Below are positions 1-6,508 of a stretch of 6,508 nt of DNA, piece after piece; position 1 is the stretch's first letter, and every line of letters begins with the position of its first letter. Origin of the DNA: Aeromicrobium sp. (GTDB taxonomy: Bacteria; Actinomycetota; Actinomycetes; Propionibacteriales; Nocardioidaceae); NCBI GenBank assembly GCA_023254755.1, contig JALRKU010000169.1, forward strand, positions 1 to 6,508, given 5' to 3'. A program made the position numbers and the translations under genes. The notes beneath the pieces are model-generated. The model was not told the DNA's origin. It saw only the letters and a list, made by a program, of their open reading frames with translations, and did not search any database.

Positions 1-2
1 AC

Positions 3-740
3 GAGGCCAACGGCGAGGACGGCCGGGACGGCGCGGACGACAACCGGTCGTGGAACTGCGGCGTCGAGGGACCGACCGACGATCCCGACGTGCTGGCCCT
101 GCGCCACCGGCAGCGCAGGAACCTGCTCACCACCCTGCTGCTCTCGCAGGGCGTGCCGATGCTGCTGCACGGCGACGAGCTGGGACGCACCCAGGACGGC
201 AACAACAACGTCTACTGCCAGGACGGCCCGATCAGCTGGATGGACTGGGAGCCGGGCGACGACGGACGAGAGCTGCTCGACTTCACCCGCGCCGTCGCCG
301 CGCTGCGCCGCGACCACCCGGTGTTCCGTCGCCGCCGCTTCCTCGACGGTCGGCCGGTGAGCACCCGCTCGCTGGACGGCGCACCCGCCGAGGCGCTGCC
401 CGACGTCGTCTGGCTGACGCCCGACGCGCAGGTCATGACCGACGAGAGCTGGTCGGAGGACTTCGCGCGCAGCGTCGTGGTCTTCCTCAACGGCGACGCG
501 ATCGCCGAGCGGGACGAGCGCGGGGAGCGGGTCGTCGACGACTCGTTCCTGCTGGCGTTCAACGCGCACCACGAGGACCTGACGCTGACGATCCCGGCGG
601 TCGACCACGGGGAGCGCTGGCGGGTCGTGGTGGACACGACCACCGGGGCCGTCGAGGCCGAGGACGCGGTCGAGGTCGCGGCGGAGGGACGGATCGAGCT
701 GGGCGCACGGTCGGTCCTGGTGCTCAGGCGGATCGCGTGA
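3..740 (+). CDS. glgX: Glycogen debranching enzyme GlgX/TreX, C-terminal part (5' end outside window)
   Basis: The reading frame is open from the first bases (bases 1-2 complete an Asn codon) to TGA at 738-740, giving 245 residues. It begins inside the conserved HNEANGE-DG-RDG segment of GH13_11 isoamylase-type debranching enzymes, just after the third catalytic Asp, which lies off the window. The end of the GH13 barrel follows, with the motifs GVPMLLHGDELGRTQ and GNNNVYCQDG, then ISWMDW. A C-terminal beta-sandwich comes next (SVVVFLNGD, then DSFLLAFNAHHEDLTLTIP), ending in SVLVLRRIA. Family members hydrolyse alpha-1,6 branches of (limit-)glycogen in the cytoplasm, supplying linear maltooligosaccharides to TreY. 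The gene overlaps treY by GTGA, so the two are probably translationally coupled. Nothing in the visible part looks broken. Assignment to the family is secure. The name treX would be equally apt given the operon. Confidence 0.96.
   Translation, partial: EANGEDGRDGADDNRSWNCGVEGPTDDPDVLALRHRQRRNLLTTLLLSQGVPMLLHGDELGRTQDGNNNVYCQDGPISWMDWEPGDDGRELLDFTRAVAALRRDHPVFRRRRFLDGRPVSTRSLDGAPAEALPDVVWLTPDAQVMTDESWSEDFARSVVVFLNGDAIAERDERGERVVDDSFLLAFNAHHEDLTLTIPAVDHGERWRVVVDTTTGAVEAEDAVEVAAEGRIELGARSVLVLRRIA
726..731 (+). promoter_or_regulatory. Weak ribosome binding site of treY
   Basis: AGGCGG lies 5 bases before the GTG at 737, inside the end of glgX. It is a poor Shine-Dalgarno match, so coupling through the GTGA overlap with the glgX stop is probably the main driver of treY initiation. 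The site supports the 737 start because the conserved TreY N-terminus (STYRLQL) begins only a few residues downstream. Confidence 0.4.
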
Positions 741-3016
741 CCCCGCCGAGCAGCACCTACCGGCTGCAGCTGCACCCCGGCTTCACCTTCGACGACGCCC
801 GGGCCCTCGTGCCGCACCTGGCCCGTCTCGGCGTCGGCGCGCTGTACCTGTCGCCGGTCCTCGACGCCGCGCCCGGCTCGACGCACGGGTACGACGTGAC
901 CGACCCGACCCGCCTTCGGCCCGAGCTCGGCGGAGCCGAGGCGTTCCGCTCGTTGACCGACGCCGCGGCGGCGGCCGGCCTCGGCGTCGTCGTCGACGTG
1001 GTGCCGAACCACGTCTCGGTCGCGGTGCCGCCCGCCAACCCCTGGTGGTGGTCCGTGCTCCGGGAGGGGCGGGCCTCGCCGTACGCCGGGTACTTCGACA
1101 TCGACTGGTCGCGCGACCGGCTGCTGGTCCCGGTGCTCGGCGCCGACGCCGACGTGGCCGACCTGCGGGTCGAGGACGGCGAGCTGCGCTACTGGGACCA
1201 CCGGTTCCCCCTGGCCCCCGGCACCGACGGCGGGACGCCGCAGGAGGTCCACGACCGTCAGCACTACGAGCTGGTCGACTGGCGCCGCGGGAGCACCGAG
1301 CTGGGCTACCGCCGCTTCTTCGACGTCACGGACCTCGCGGCGGTGCGCGTGGAGGATCCCGCGGTGTTCGACGACACGCACCGCCAGATCCTGCGCTGGG
1401 TCGCCGACGGCGCGGTCACCGGACTGCGCGTCGACCACCCCGACGGGTTGTCGGACCCCGGGGGGTACGCGCGGGCCCTGCGCGACGCGGCGCCCGACGC
1501 GTGGATCGTGGTCGAGAAGATCCTGCACCCCGGGGAGCACCTGCCGGCGTCGTGGCCCGTCGAGGGCACGACCGGCTACGACGTGCTCGGGCAGGTGACC
1601 GGGGCACTGCTCGATCCCGCCGCCGAGCCCGTGTTCACCGAGCTGGCCGAGCGCCTGGGCGTCCCCACGGACGTCGCCGCCGTCGAGGAGGACGCCCGGC
1701 GCATGGTGACCGACCGGATCCTGGTCGCCGAGGTGCGCCGCATCGCCGACCTGCTGGTCGACGTGGCGGTCGAACCCGCGCGCGCCGCCGTCGCCGAGAC
1801 GATGATCGCCTTCGGCGTCTACCGCTCCTACCTGCCCGAGGGCGCGGAGTCGTGGGCCGCGGCGATCGACCGGGCGCGGTCGCGTCGCCCCGACGTCGGT
1901 CCGGCGATCGCGGCACTCGACGACCAGGTGACGGCCGACCCGCACGGCGAGCTCGCAACCCGGATCCAGCAGACGTCGGGCATGGTCGTGGCCAAGGGCA
2001 CCGAGGACACCACCTTCTACCGCGCGACCCGGTTCGTGGCGCTGAACGAGGTCGGCGGGTCGCCGGCCACCTGGGGCCTGGATCCCGACGAGCTCCATCG
2101 GCTGGCCGCGGAGCGCGCGGAGCGCGAGCCCGCGACCATGACCACGTTGACCACCCACGACACCAAGCGCTCCGAGGACACCAGGGCGCGCCTGCTCGCG
2201 CTCGCCGAGCTGGGCACGGAGGCCGCCGAGCGGATCGCCTCCTGGAGCGCACGCGCGGGACTGAGCGAGCCGGCGCTCGACCTCCTGGCGTGGCAGACCG
2301 TGCTGGCGGCCTGGCCGATCGACGACGACCGGCTGGTCGCGTACCTGCTGAAGGCGGCCAAGGAGTCCAAGCTGCGCACGAGCTGGACCGACCCGGACGA
2401 GGGGTTCGAGGCAGAGATCGCCGCGTGGCCCGCCAGGGTCCGCGAGGTGCTCGGCGACGAGGTCGAGGAGCTCGCCCGCCGGCTCGACGAGCCCGGGTTC
2501 GTGGTCGGTCTGACGCAGAAGCTCGTGCAGCTGACCGGTCCGGGCGTCCCCGACGTCTACCAGGGCACCGAGCTGTGGGACCGCTCGCTCGTCGACCCCG
2601 ACAACCGCCGACCGGTCGACCACCGCGAGCGGGCCGCGCTGCTCGACCGGATCGAGGGCGGCGACCTGCCAGCCGTCGACGCGTCGGGTGCCGCCAAGCT
2701 GCTGGTGACCCAGCGGGCCCTGACCCTGCGCCGCGACCGCCCCGAGCTGTTCACCGGCTACCGACCCGTCGTCGCCTCCCCGGAGGCGTCGACCCACCTG
2801 CTCGCCTTCGCGCGCAGCGACGACCTGGTGGTCGTCGGGACGCGCCTTCCGGTCGCCCTCGAGCGGCGGGGCGGCTGGGGAGCCACGACGCTGCCGCTCG
2901 GCGACGGCCTGTGGACCGACGTGCTGACCGGCACGACGCACCCCGGCGGCGACCTGCCGCTGCGCTCGCTGCTCGATCGCTACCCCGTGTCCCTGCTCGT
3001 CCGGGAGACGTCGTGA
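737..3016 (+). CDS. treY: Maltooligosyl trehalose synthase TreY
   Basis: TreY (GH13_26) is an intramolecular transglucosylase that converts the reducing-end alpha-1,4 linkage of maltooligosaccharides to alpha,alpha-1,1, making maltooligosyl trehalose in the cytoplasm. The GTG start at 737 gives 759 residues, normal for the family. It is chosen because it overlaps the glgX stop (GTGA) and places the hallmark STYRLQL at residues 6-12; the frame is open further upstream, but only as a shadow of glgX. Visible GH13 regions are DVVPNH (D87-H92), GLRVDHPDG with the predicted nucleophile D233, IVVEK with the predicted acid/base E260, and TTHDTKRSED with H474/D475 as the third-carboxylate region. TreY-specific signatures are also present: VEGTTGYD, KGTEDTTFYR, LNEVGG and PDVYQGTELW (Y608), with LVDPDNRRPVD just after. 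The usual C-terminal PVSLLVRE is intact. No frameshift or missing catalytic residue was seen. The stop overlaps the next gene by GTGA. Confidence 0.97.
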   Translation: MTPPSSTYRLQLHPGFTFDDARALVPHLARLGVGALYLSPVLDAAPGSTHGYDVTDPTRLRPELGGAEAFRSLTDAAAAAGLGVVVDVVPNHVSVAVPPANPWWWSVLREGRASPYAGYFDIDWSRDRLLVPVLGADADVADLRVEDGELRYWDHRFPLAPGTDGGTPQEVHDRQHYELVDWRRGSTELGYRRFFDVTDLAAVRVEDPAVFDDTHRQILRWVADGAVTGLRVDHPDGLSDPGGYARALRDAAPDAWIVVEKILHPGEHLPASWPVEGTTGYDVLGQVTGALLDPAAEPVFTELAERLGVPTDVAAVEEDARRMVTDRILVAEVRRIADLLVDVAVEPARAAVAETMIAFGVYRSYLPEGAESWAAAIDRARSRRPDVGPAIAALDDQVTADPHGELATRIQQTSGMVVAKGTEDTTFYRATRFVALNEVGGSPATWGLDPDELHRLAAERAEREPATMTTLTTHDTKRSEDTRARLLALAELGTEAAERIASWSARAGLSEPALDLLAWQTVLAAWPIDDDRLVAYLLKAAKESKLRTSWTDPDEGFEAEIAAWPARVREVLGDEVEELARRLDEPGFVVGLTQKLVQLTGPGVPDVYQGTELWDRSLVDPDNRRPVDHRERAALLDRIEGGDLPAVDASGAAKLLVTQRALTLRRDRPELFTGYRPVVASPEASTHLLAFARSDDLVVVGTRLPVALERRGGWGATTLPLGDGLWTDVLTGTTHPGGDLPLRSLLDRYPVSLLVRETS
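3003..3007 (+). promoter_or_regulatory. Ribosome binding site deciding the SRPBCC gene start
   Basis: GGGAG lies 5 bases before the GTG at 3013, within the last codons of treY. Together with the GTGA overlap it selects 3013 as the start. The same frame is open for about 2 kb upstream, but that stretch is a shadow of treY. Confidence 0.55.
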
Positions 3017-3408
3017 TCCCCGCGCTGCGCTCGGGGCGCTGGAGCGTCGAGCGGGTCGTGCCCGCGTCGCCGGACGACGTGTGGGCGGTCCTGACCGACG
3101 TCGCCGCGTGGCCGCGGTGGGGCCCGACCGTGTCCCGCGCTCGTCTGGAGCACGAGGGACCGCTGCGCCAGGGCTCCCGCGGGACGGTGTGGACCCCGGT
3201 CGGGGTGGGGCTGCCGTTCGTCGTCGACGACCTGCTCCCGGGCCGGTGGTGGTCCTGGCGGGTCGCGGGCGTCACGGCCACGGCGCACTGGGTCGACCCC
3301 CATCCCCGGGGCACGGTCGTCGGCATGGACGCACCGGTCTGGGCACCGGGCTACCTCGCGGTGCTCGCCGTGGCGCTGCGCCGCATCGAGGAGATGATGA
3401 CGCCATGA
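3013..3408 (+). CDS. SRPBCC / polyketide cyclase-like small protein embedded between treY and treZ
   Basis: This 131-residue protein has the signature of the START/SRPBCC (polyketide cyclase/dehydrase, lipid transport) fold. It opens with a first strand SVERVVPASPDDVW, then VLTDVAAWPRWGPTV at about residues 26-40. Middle strands follow, with G-S-R-G-TVWTPVG, then PFVVDDLLPGRWWSWRV. The last part is a hydrophobic helix, YLAVLAVALRRIEEMM. Such folds form a hydrophobic cavity for a small ligand. There is no conserved catalytic residue I can point to. Ten of 131 residues are Trp, which could suit sugar or lipid stacking, but that is speculation. There is no signal peptide and no clear membrane segment. 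It overlaps treY (GTGA) and treZ (ATGA) by 4 bases each, so it is probably made in step with both. Its role in trehalose synthesis is unknown: a ligand-sensing or stabilising partner, or an unrelated passenger. The fold family is fairly sure; the function is not assigned. Confidence 0.85.
   Translation: MIPALRSGRWSVERVVPASPDDVWAVLTDVAAWPRWGPTVSRARLEHEGPLRQGSRGTVWTPVGVGLPFVVDDLLPGRWWSWRVAGVTATAHWVDPHPRGTVVGMDAPVWAPGYLAVLAVALRRIEEMMTP
3388..3393 (+). promoter_or_regulatory. Ribosome binding site of treZ
   Basis: GAGGAG lies 11 bases before the ATG at 3405, in the last codons of the SRPBCC gene. The motif is strong but the spacing is slightly long. With the ATGA overlap it supports 3405 as the treZ start. 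Confidence 0.5.
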
Positions 3409-5054
3409 CGCCACGCGTGTGGGCCCTCGACCACGACCGCGTCGCGGTGCGGGTGGGCGGTGTCGACCAGCCGATGCGCAGCTCCGGCGACGGCTGGTGG
3501 ATCGCCGACCAGGAGCTCGAGCACGGCACCGACTACGCGTTCGTCGTCGAGGGCAACGCCCTTCCCGACCCCCGGTCGCGCTGGCAGCCGCACGGCGTGC
3601 ACGAGGCGTCGAGGGTCTACGACCACGACCGGTTCGCCTGGACCGACGCGGGCTGGTCGGGCACGCGCCTCCCCGGTGCGGTGCTGTACGAGCTGCACGT
3701 CGGCACCTTCACCGCGGGCCGCACGTTCGACGCCGCGATCGAGCGGCTCGACCACCTCGTCGACCTCGGCGTCGACCTGGTCGAGGTGCTGCCGGTGAAC
3801 TCCTTCGACGGCCCGCACGGCTGGGGGTACGACGGGGTGCTGTGGGGCGCCGTGCAGGAGACGTACGGCGGTCCCGACGGCTTCAAGCGCTTCGTCGACG
3901 CGTGCCACGCCCGCGGCCTGGGCGTCGTGCTCGACGTCGTCTACAACCACCTCGGCCCCTCGGGTGCGTACCTGGACCGCTTCGGGCCCTACTTCGCCGG
4001 CCAGAACGACTGGGGGCCGGCCCTCAACCTCGACGGGCCGGGATCGGACGAGGTGCGCCGGCTCGTGCTCGACAACGCCCGCGACTGGTTCGTGGAGTTC
4101 CACGTCGACGCCCTGCGTCTCGACGCCGTGCACGCCCTCGTCGACCAGAGGGCGTTGACCCTCCTGGAGGAGCTGTCGGAGCGGACCGCCGAGTGGTCGG
4201 TCGAGGTGGGGCGTCCGCTGTCCCTGGTCGCCGAGTCGGACCGCAACGACCCCCGGACCGTGGCACCCCGCGACGCCAGCGGTCTCGGCATGGACGCCCA
4301 GTGGTGCGACGACGTCCACCACGCGCTCCACGTGCGGCTGACAGGGGAGACCGACGGGTACTACGCGGACTTCGCGGCCCCCGACGCGGTCCCGCGCACG
4401 CTGCGCGAGGCGTTCTTCCACGCGGGGACCTGGTCGTCGTTCCGGGAGCGCACGCACGGCCGGCCGGTGGACCTGACGACGACGCCGGGGCACGCGTTCG
4501 TCGTCTACCTGCAGGACCACGACCAGGTCGGCAACCGGGCGACGGGCGACCGGCTCTCCGCCACGGTCCCTGCTGACCTGCTGGCCTGCGGCGCGGCGGT
4601 CGTCCTGCTCGGGCCGTTCACGCCGATGCTGTTCATGGGCGAGGAGTGGGGCGCGAGCACGCCGTGGCAGTTCTTCGCCTCGTTCCCCGACGAGGACCTG
4701 GCCGAGGCCGTGCGGTCCGGTCGCCGCCGCGAGTTCGGCCGCCACGGGTGGGGCGAGTCCGAGGTCCCCGACCCGATGGACCCGGCGACGCTCGAGCGAT
4801 CGACCCTCGACTGGACGGAGCTCGACCGCGACGACCACCGCAGGCTCCTGGAGCTGCACCGCTCGCTGATCGCGCTGCGCCGCGCCCACCCGGCGCTGAG
4901 GGCACCGTCGCTCGCGCCGGGCGACCACGCGGTCGAGGAGGTCGACGGGGTCCTGACGATGCACCGCCGCGGCTACCGGGTCGAGGTCAACTGGACGGCC
5001 GCGACGTTCCGCGTCGTCGGTCCCGACGGGGTGACGCTGCTCTCCTCGCCCTGA
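3405..5054 (+). CDS. treZ: Maltooligosyl trehalose trehalohydrolase TreZ
   Basis: TreZ (GH13_10) hydrolyses the alpha-1,4 bond next to the terminal trehalosyl unit of maltooligosyl trehalose and releases free trehalose, the last step of the TreX-TreY-TreZ route. It has 549 residues, slightly short for the family. An N-terminal CBM48-like domain covers about residues 1-90 (RVWALDHDRVAVRVGG, DGWW, LPDPRSRWQPHGVH). The GH13 barrel follows: LYELHVGTFT, DVVYNHLGPSGAYL (D177-H182), VDALRLDAVHAL with R238 and predicted nucleophile D240, LVAESDRNDP with predicted acid/base E277, and LQDHDQVGNR with H372/D373. The TreZ hallmark TPMLFMGEEWGASTPWQFF comes next, then a small C-terminal beta domain to about residue 549. 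All catalytic positions are intact. The N-terminal domain is compact and reads RVWAL where many relatives have RVWAP. The ATG at 3405 overlaps the SRPBCC stop, so the gene is coupled. It is the last gene before a hairpin. Confidence 0.97.
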   Translation: MTPRVWALDHDRVAVRVGGVDQPMRSSGDGWWIADQELEHGTDYAFVVEGNALPDPRSRWQPHGVHEASRVYDHDRFAWTDAGWSGTRLPGAVLYELHVGTFTAGRTFDAAIERLDHLVDLGVDLVEVLPVNSFDGPHGWGYDGVLWGAVQETYGGPDGFKRFVDACHARGLGVVLDVVYNHLGPSGAYLDRFGPYFAGQNDWGPALNLDGPGSDEVRRLVLDNARDWFVEFHVDALRLDAVHALVDQRALTLLEELSERTAEWSVEVGRPLSLVAESDRNDPRTVAPRDASGLGMDAQWCDDVHHALHVRLTGETDGYYADFAAPDAVPRTLREAFFHAGTWSSFRERTHGRPVDLTTTPGHAFVVYLQDHDQVGNRATGDRLSATVPADLLACGAAVVLLGPFTPMLFMGEEWGASTPWQFFASFPDEDLAEAVRSGRRREFGRHGWGESEVPDPMDPATLERSTLDWTELDRDDHRRLLELHRSLIALRRAHPALRAPSLAPGDHAVEEVDGVLTMHRRGYRVEVNWTAATFRVVGPDGVTLLSSP

Positions 5055-5055
5055 C

Positions 5056-5077
5056 GCCCGGGCCCGTGGGCTCGGGC
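5056..5077 (+). terminator. GC-rich hairpin just after treZ, possible terminator
   Basis: An inverted repeat begins 2 bases after the treZ TGA. GCCCGGGCC pairs with GGCTCGGGC as a 9-bp stem containing one G-T wobble, around a 4-base loop (CGTG). No T-run follows, so it is not a classical intrinsic terminator. U-poor hairpins of this kind are common at actinobacterial gene ends. Its place, directly after the stop and before a new start, suggests it ends the treY-SRPBCC-treZ transcript. Confidence 0.5.
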
Positions 5078-5083
5078 GGCTGC

Positions 5084-5089
5084 AACACT
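5084..5089 (+). promoter_or_regulatory. Possible -10 element for a leaderless glgX transcript
   Basis: AACACT, preceded by TGC (an extended -10-like TGN), ends 6 bases before the ATG at 5096. It differs from the actinobacterial TANNNT consensus only at the first base. The spacing would put the transcript start at or next to the A of ATG. No Shine-Dalgarno sequence is visible in front of this ATG, which fits a leaderless mRNA. No -35 match is seen at normal spacing (that region is the hairpin), so the call is tentative. Confidence 0.4.
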
Positions 5090-5095
5090 GGCCGC

Positions 5096-6508
5096 ATGGC
5101 CACCCACCCCTCGAAGGACCCGCAGGTGCTCGCCGGACGTCCGTTCCCGCTGGGCGCCCACCCGGAGGCCGGTGGGGTGAGGTTCGCGGTCTCGTCCAGC
5201 GTCGCGGACCGCGTCGAGCTCTGCCTGATCGACGACGACGGCGCGGAGCGCCGCATCGAGCTCACCGAGCGCACGTTCGGCGTGTGGCACGGCCTGGTGC
5301 CGGGGGTGCTCCCCGGGCAGAAGTACGGCTATCGCGTGCACGGTCCGTACGACCCGAGCCGCGGCTACCGCTGCAATCCCCAGAAGCTGCTGCTCGACCC
5401 GTACGCCCGCCGGGTGGCGGGCGGTCTCACCGACCTCGACGCCGCCGTCGCGTACGGCGACGAGCCGGAGGGCACCGAGCCGTCGACGGTGGACTCCCTC
5501 GGCTCGGTGCCGCTGGGCGTCGTGACGAGCCCGGGCGGCCCCGACACCGGGACCAAGCCCGAGGTCCCGTTCGAGGAGACCGTGATCCTCGAGACGCACG
5601 TGCGCGGCTTCACGCAGCTGCACCCCGACGTCCCCGAGGAGCTGCGCGGCACCTACCTGGGGCTGGCGCACCGGTCCGTCATCGAGCACCTGCTGCGCCT
5701 CGGCATCACCGCCGTCGAGCTGCTGCCCGTCCAGTCGTTCACCGACGAGCCCTCGCTGATCCGGTCGGGCCGGTCGAACTACTGGGGCTACTCGCCGCTG
5801 GCCTACTTCGCTCCGTACGCCGGCTACGCGACCGAGCCCGGACGCGAGGTCGAGGAGTTCCGCACGATGGTCGCCGCGCTCCACGCGGCCGGCATCGAGG
5901 TCATCGTCGACGTGGTCTACAACCACACCTGCGAGGGCGGGCCCGACGGACCGGCGCTGAGCCTGCGCGGCCTCGAGGCTCCGGCGTACTACTGGCACGA
6001 CGCCGACGGCCACATGGCCGACATCACCGGCTGCGGCAACACGCTCGAGTCGGGGTCGCCGACGGTCGTCCGCCTGGTCACCGACTCGCTGCGCTACTGG
6101 GCGACCGAGCTCGGCGTCGACGGGTTCCGCTTCGACCTCGCCAGCACGATGGGCCGTCCGAGCGGAGGAGAGTTCGACCGCGACGCGATGCTGCTGACGG
6201 CCATCGCGACCGATCCCGTGCTGTCGCGCTGCAAGCTCATCGCCGAGCCGTGGGACGCGACCGGCGAGGGCTACCAGGTCGGCAAGTTCGGGGCGCAGTG
6301 GGCCGAGTGGAACGGCATGTACCGCGACACCGTCCGCGACTTCTGGCGCGGTGCCACCGGCGTGGCCGACCTGGCGTGGCGCATGTCGGGCTCGGCCGAC
6401 CTCTACGACCACACGTTCCGGCGGCCCTGGCAGTCGATCAACTTCGTCACGGCGCACGACGGGTTCACGCTGCGCGACCTGGTCAGCTACGACCACAAGC
6501 ACAACGAG
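5096..6508 (+). CDS. glgX: Glycogen debranching enzyme GlgX/TreX, N-terminal part (3' end outside window)
   Basis: An open frame of 471 codons runs off the window end. It is the N-terminal two thirds of a GH13_11 debranching enzyme that hydrolyses alpha-1,6 glycogen branches. The ATG at 5096 is chosen because the conserved start of the family, GRPFPLGAHPEAGGVRFAV, follows after about 14 residues. A CBM48 domain lies at about residues 15-110 (VELCLIDDDG, VWHGLVPGVLPGQKYGYRVHGPYDP, NPQKLLLDPYAR). The GH13 barrel follows: ETHVRGFT, ELLPVQSF, NYWGYSPLAYFAPYAGYA, DVVYNHTCEGG (D272-H277), GVDGFRFDLAS with predicted nucleophile D347, LIAEPWDATG with predicted acid/base E384, and NFVTAHDGFTLRDLV with H454/D455. 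The last codons read DHKHNE. All catalytic residues are present. It sits 41 bases after treZ, separated by a hairpin, and has no visible RBS, so it probably starts a new transcript. It may be a second paralogue or the same gene as the one cut at the window start. Confidence 0.96.
   Translation, partial: MATHPSKDPQVLAGRPFPLGAHPEAGGVRFAVSSSVADRVELCLIDDDGAERRIELTERTFGVWHGLVPGVLPGQKYGYRVHGPYDPSRGYRCNPQKLLLDPYARRVAGGLTDLDAAVAYGDEPEGTEPSTVDSLGSVPLGVVTSPGGPDTGTKPEVPFEETVILETHVRGFTQLHPDVPEELRGTYLGLAHRSVIEHLLRLGITAVELLPVQSFTDEPSLIRSGRSNYWGYSPLAYFAPYAGYATEPGREVEEFRTMVAALHAAGIEVIVDVVYNHTCEGGPDGPALSLRGLEAPAYYWHDADGHMADITGCGNTLESGSPTVVRLVTDSLRYWATELGVDGFRFDLASTMGRPSGGEFDRDAMLLTAIATDPVLSRCKLIAEPWDATGEGYQVGKFGAQWAEWNGMYRDTVRDFWRGATGVADLAWRMSGSADLYDHTFRRPWQSINFVTAHDGFTLRDLVSYDHKHNE

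Noticed and set aside
50..736. An N-terminal extension of TreY through the glgX coding region
   Set aside because: This part is an out-of-frame reading of glgX. TreY homology starts right after the GTG at 737.
212..2941. A 909-codon open frame on the minus strand opposite glgX and treY
   Set aside because: It is antisense to two enzymes with intact catalytic motifs. Its composition is rich in Arg, Gly, Ala and Val with no recognisable domain. It arises from strong GC bias at third codon positions.
1045..3012. A long N-terminal extension of the SRPBCC frame inside treY
   Set aside because: The translation upstream of 3013 is Arg/Pro/Gly-rich and matches treY read out of frame. The real start is the GTG at 3013, with a GGGAG site and a stop overlap.
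3081..3404. An N-terminal extension of TreZ overlapping the SRPBCC gene
   Set aside because: The extension is a Gly/Arg/Pro-rich out-of-frame reading of the SRPBCC gene. The ATG at 3405 gives the expected CBM48 start.
3351..4964. A 537-codon minus-strand open frame opposite treZ
   Set aside because: It is a low-complexity shadow of treZ caused by GC bias, and no family motif was seen.
5051..5056. CTGACG as a -35 box for the downstream glgX
   Set aside because: It matches 4 of 6 consensus bases, but lies 27 bases from the -10 candidate, too far for a normal spacer, and overlaps the treZ stop.
4973..6502. A 509-codon minus-strand open frame opposite the downstream glgX
   Set aside because: It is a shadow of a clearly conserved GH13 gene, and the translation has no recognisable motif.

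Overview
The window comes from a high-GC (roughly 70% or more), GC-third-position-biased bacterium, almost certainly an actinomycete. GTG starts, 4-base stop/start overlaps and an apparently leaderless start all fit this. The gene order treX(glgX)-treY-treZ is the arrangement known from Mycobacterium. The style looks closest to Nocardioides/Aeromicrobium-type actinobacteria, but that is an impression, not something the sequence proves.

All genes lie on the plus strand and belong to glycogen-to-trehalose metabolism. In order they are: the 3' third of a glgX/treX glycogen debranching gene (start of window to 740); treY, maltooligosyl trehalose synthase (737-3016); a small SRPBCC/polyketide-cyclase-like protein of unknown role (3013-3408); treZ, maltooligosyl trehalose trehalohydrolase (3405-5054); a 41-base gap holding a GC-rich hairpin and a possible leaderless promoter (5055-5095); and the 5' two thirds of a glgX/treX gene (5096 to the window end).

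The first four genes are joined by three successive 4-base overlaps (GTGA, GTGA, ATGA), so they should be translated as a coupled unit. Biochemically, GlgX/TreX cuts alpha-1,6 branches of glycogen and frees linear maltooligosaccharides. TreY turns the reducing-end alpha-1,4 bond into alpha,alpha-1,1. TreZ then hydrolyses the neighbouring alpha-1,4 bond and releases trehalose. The SRPBCC protein is the one member with no known place in this pathway.

The two glgX pieces are the most striking structural point. The window starts and ends on the same codon pair (Asn-Glu) of the conserved HNEANGE region. The 5' piece (471 codons) plus the 3' piece (244 codons after a 5-base overlap) would make a seamless 715-residue GlgX. 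The window therefore looks like exactly one repeat unit or one circle of promoter-glgX-treY-SRPBCC-treZ-hairpin. It could be a tandem operon duplication, two glgX paralogues flanking the operon, a circular molecule or an assembly effect. The window alone cannot separate these. No RNA genes, insertion sequences, CRISPR arrays or origins were seen.
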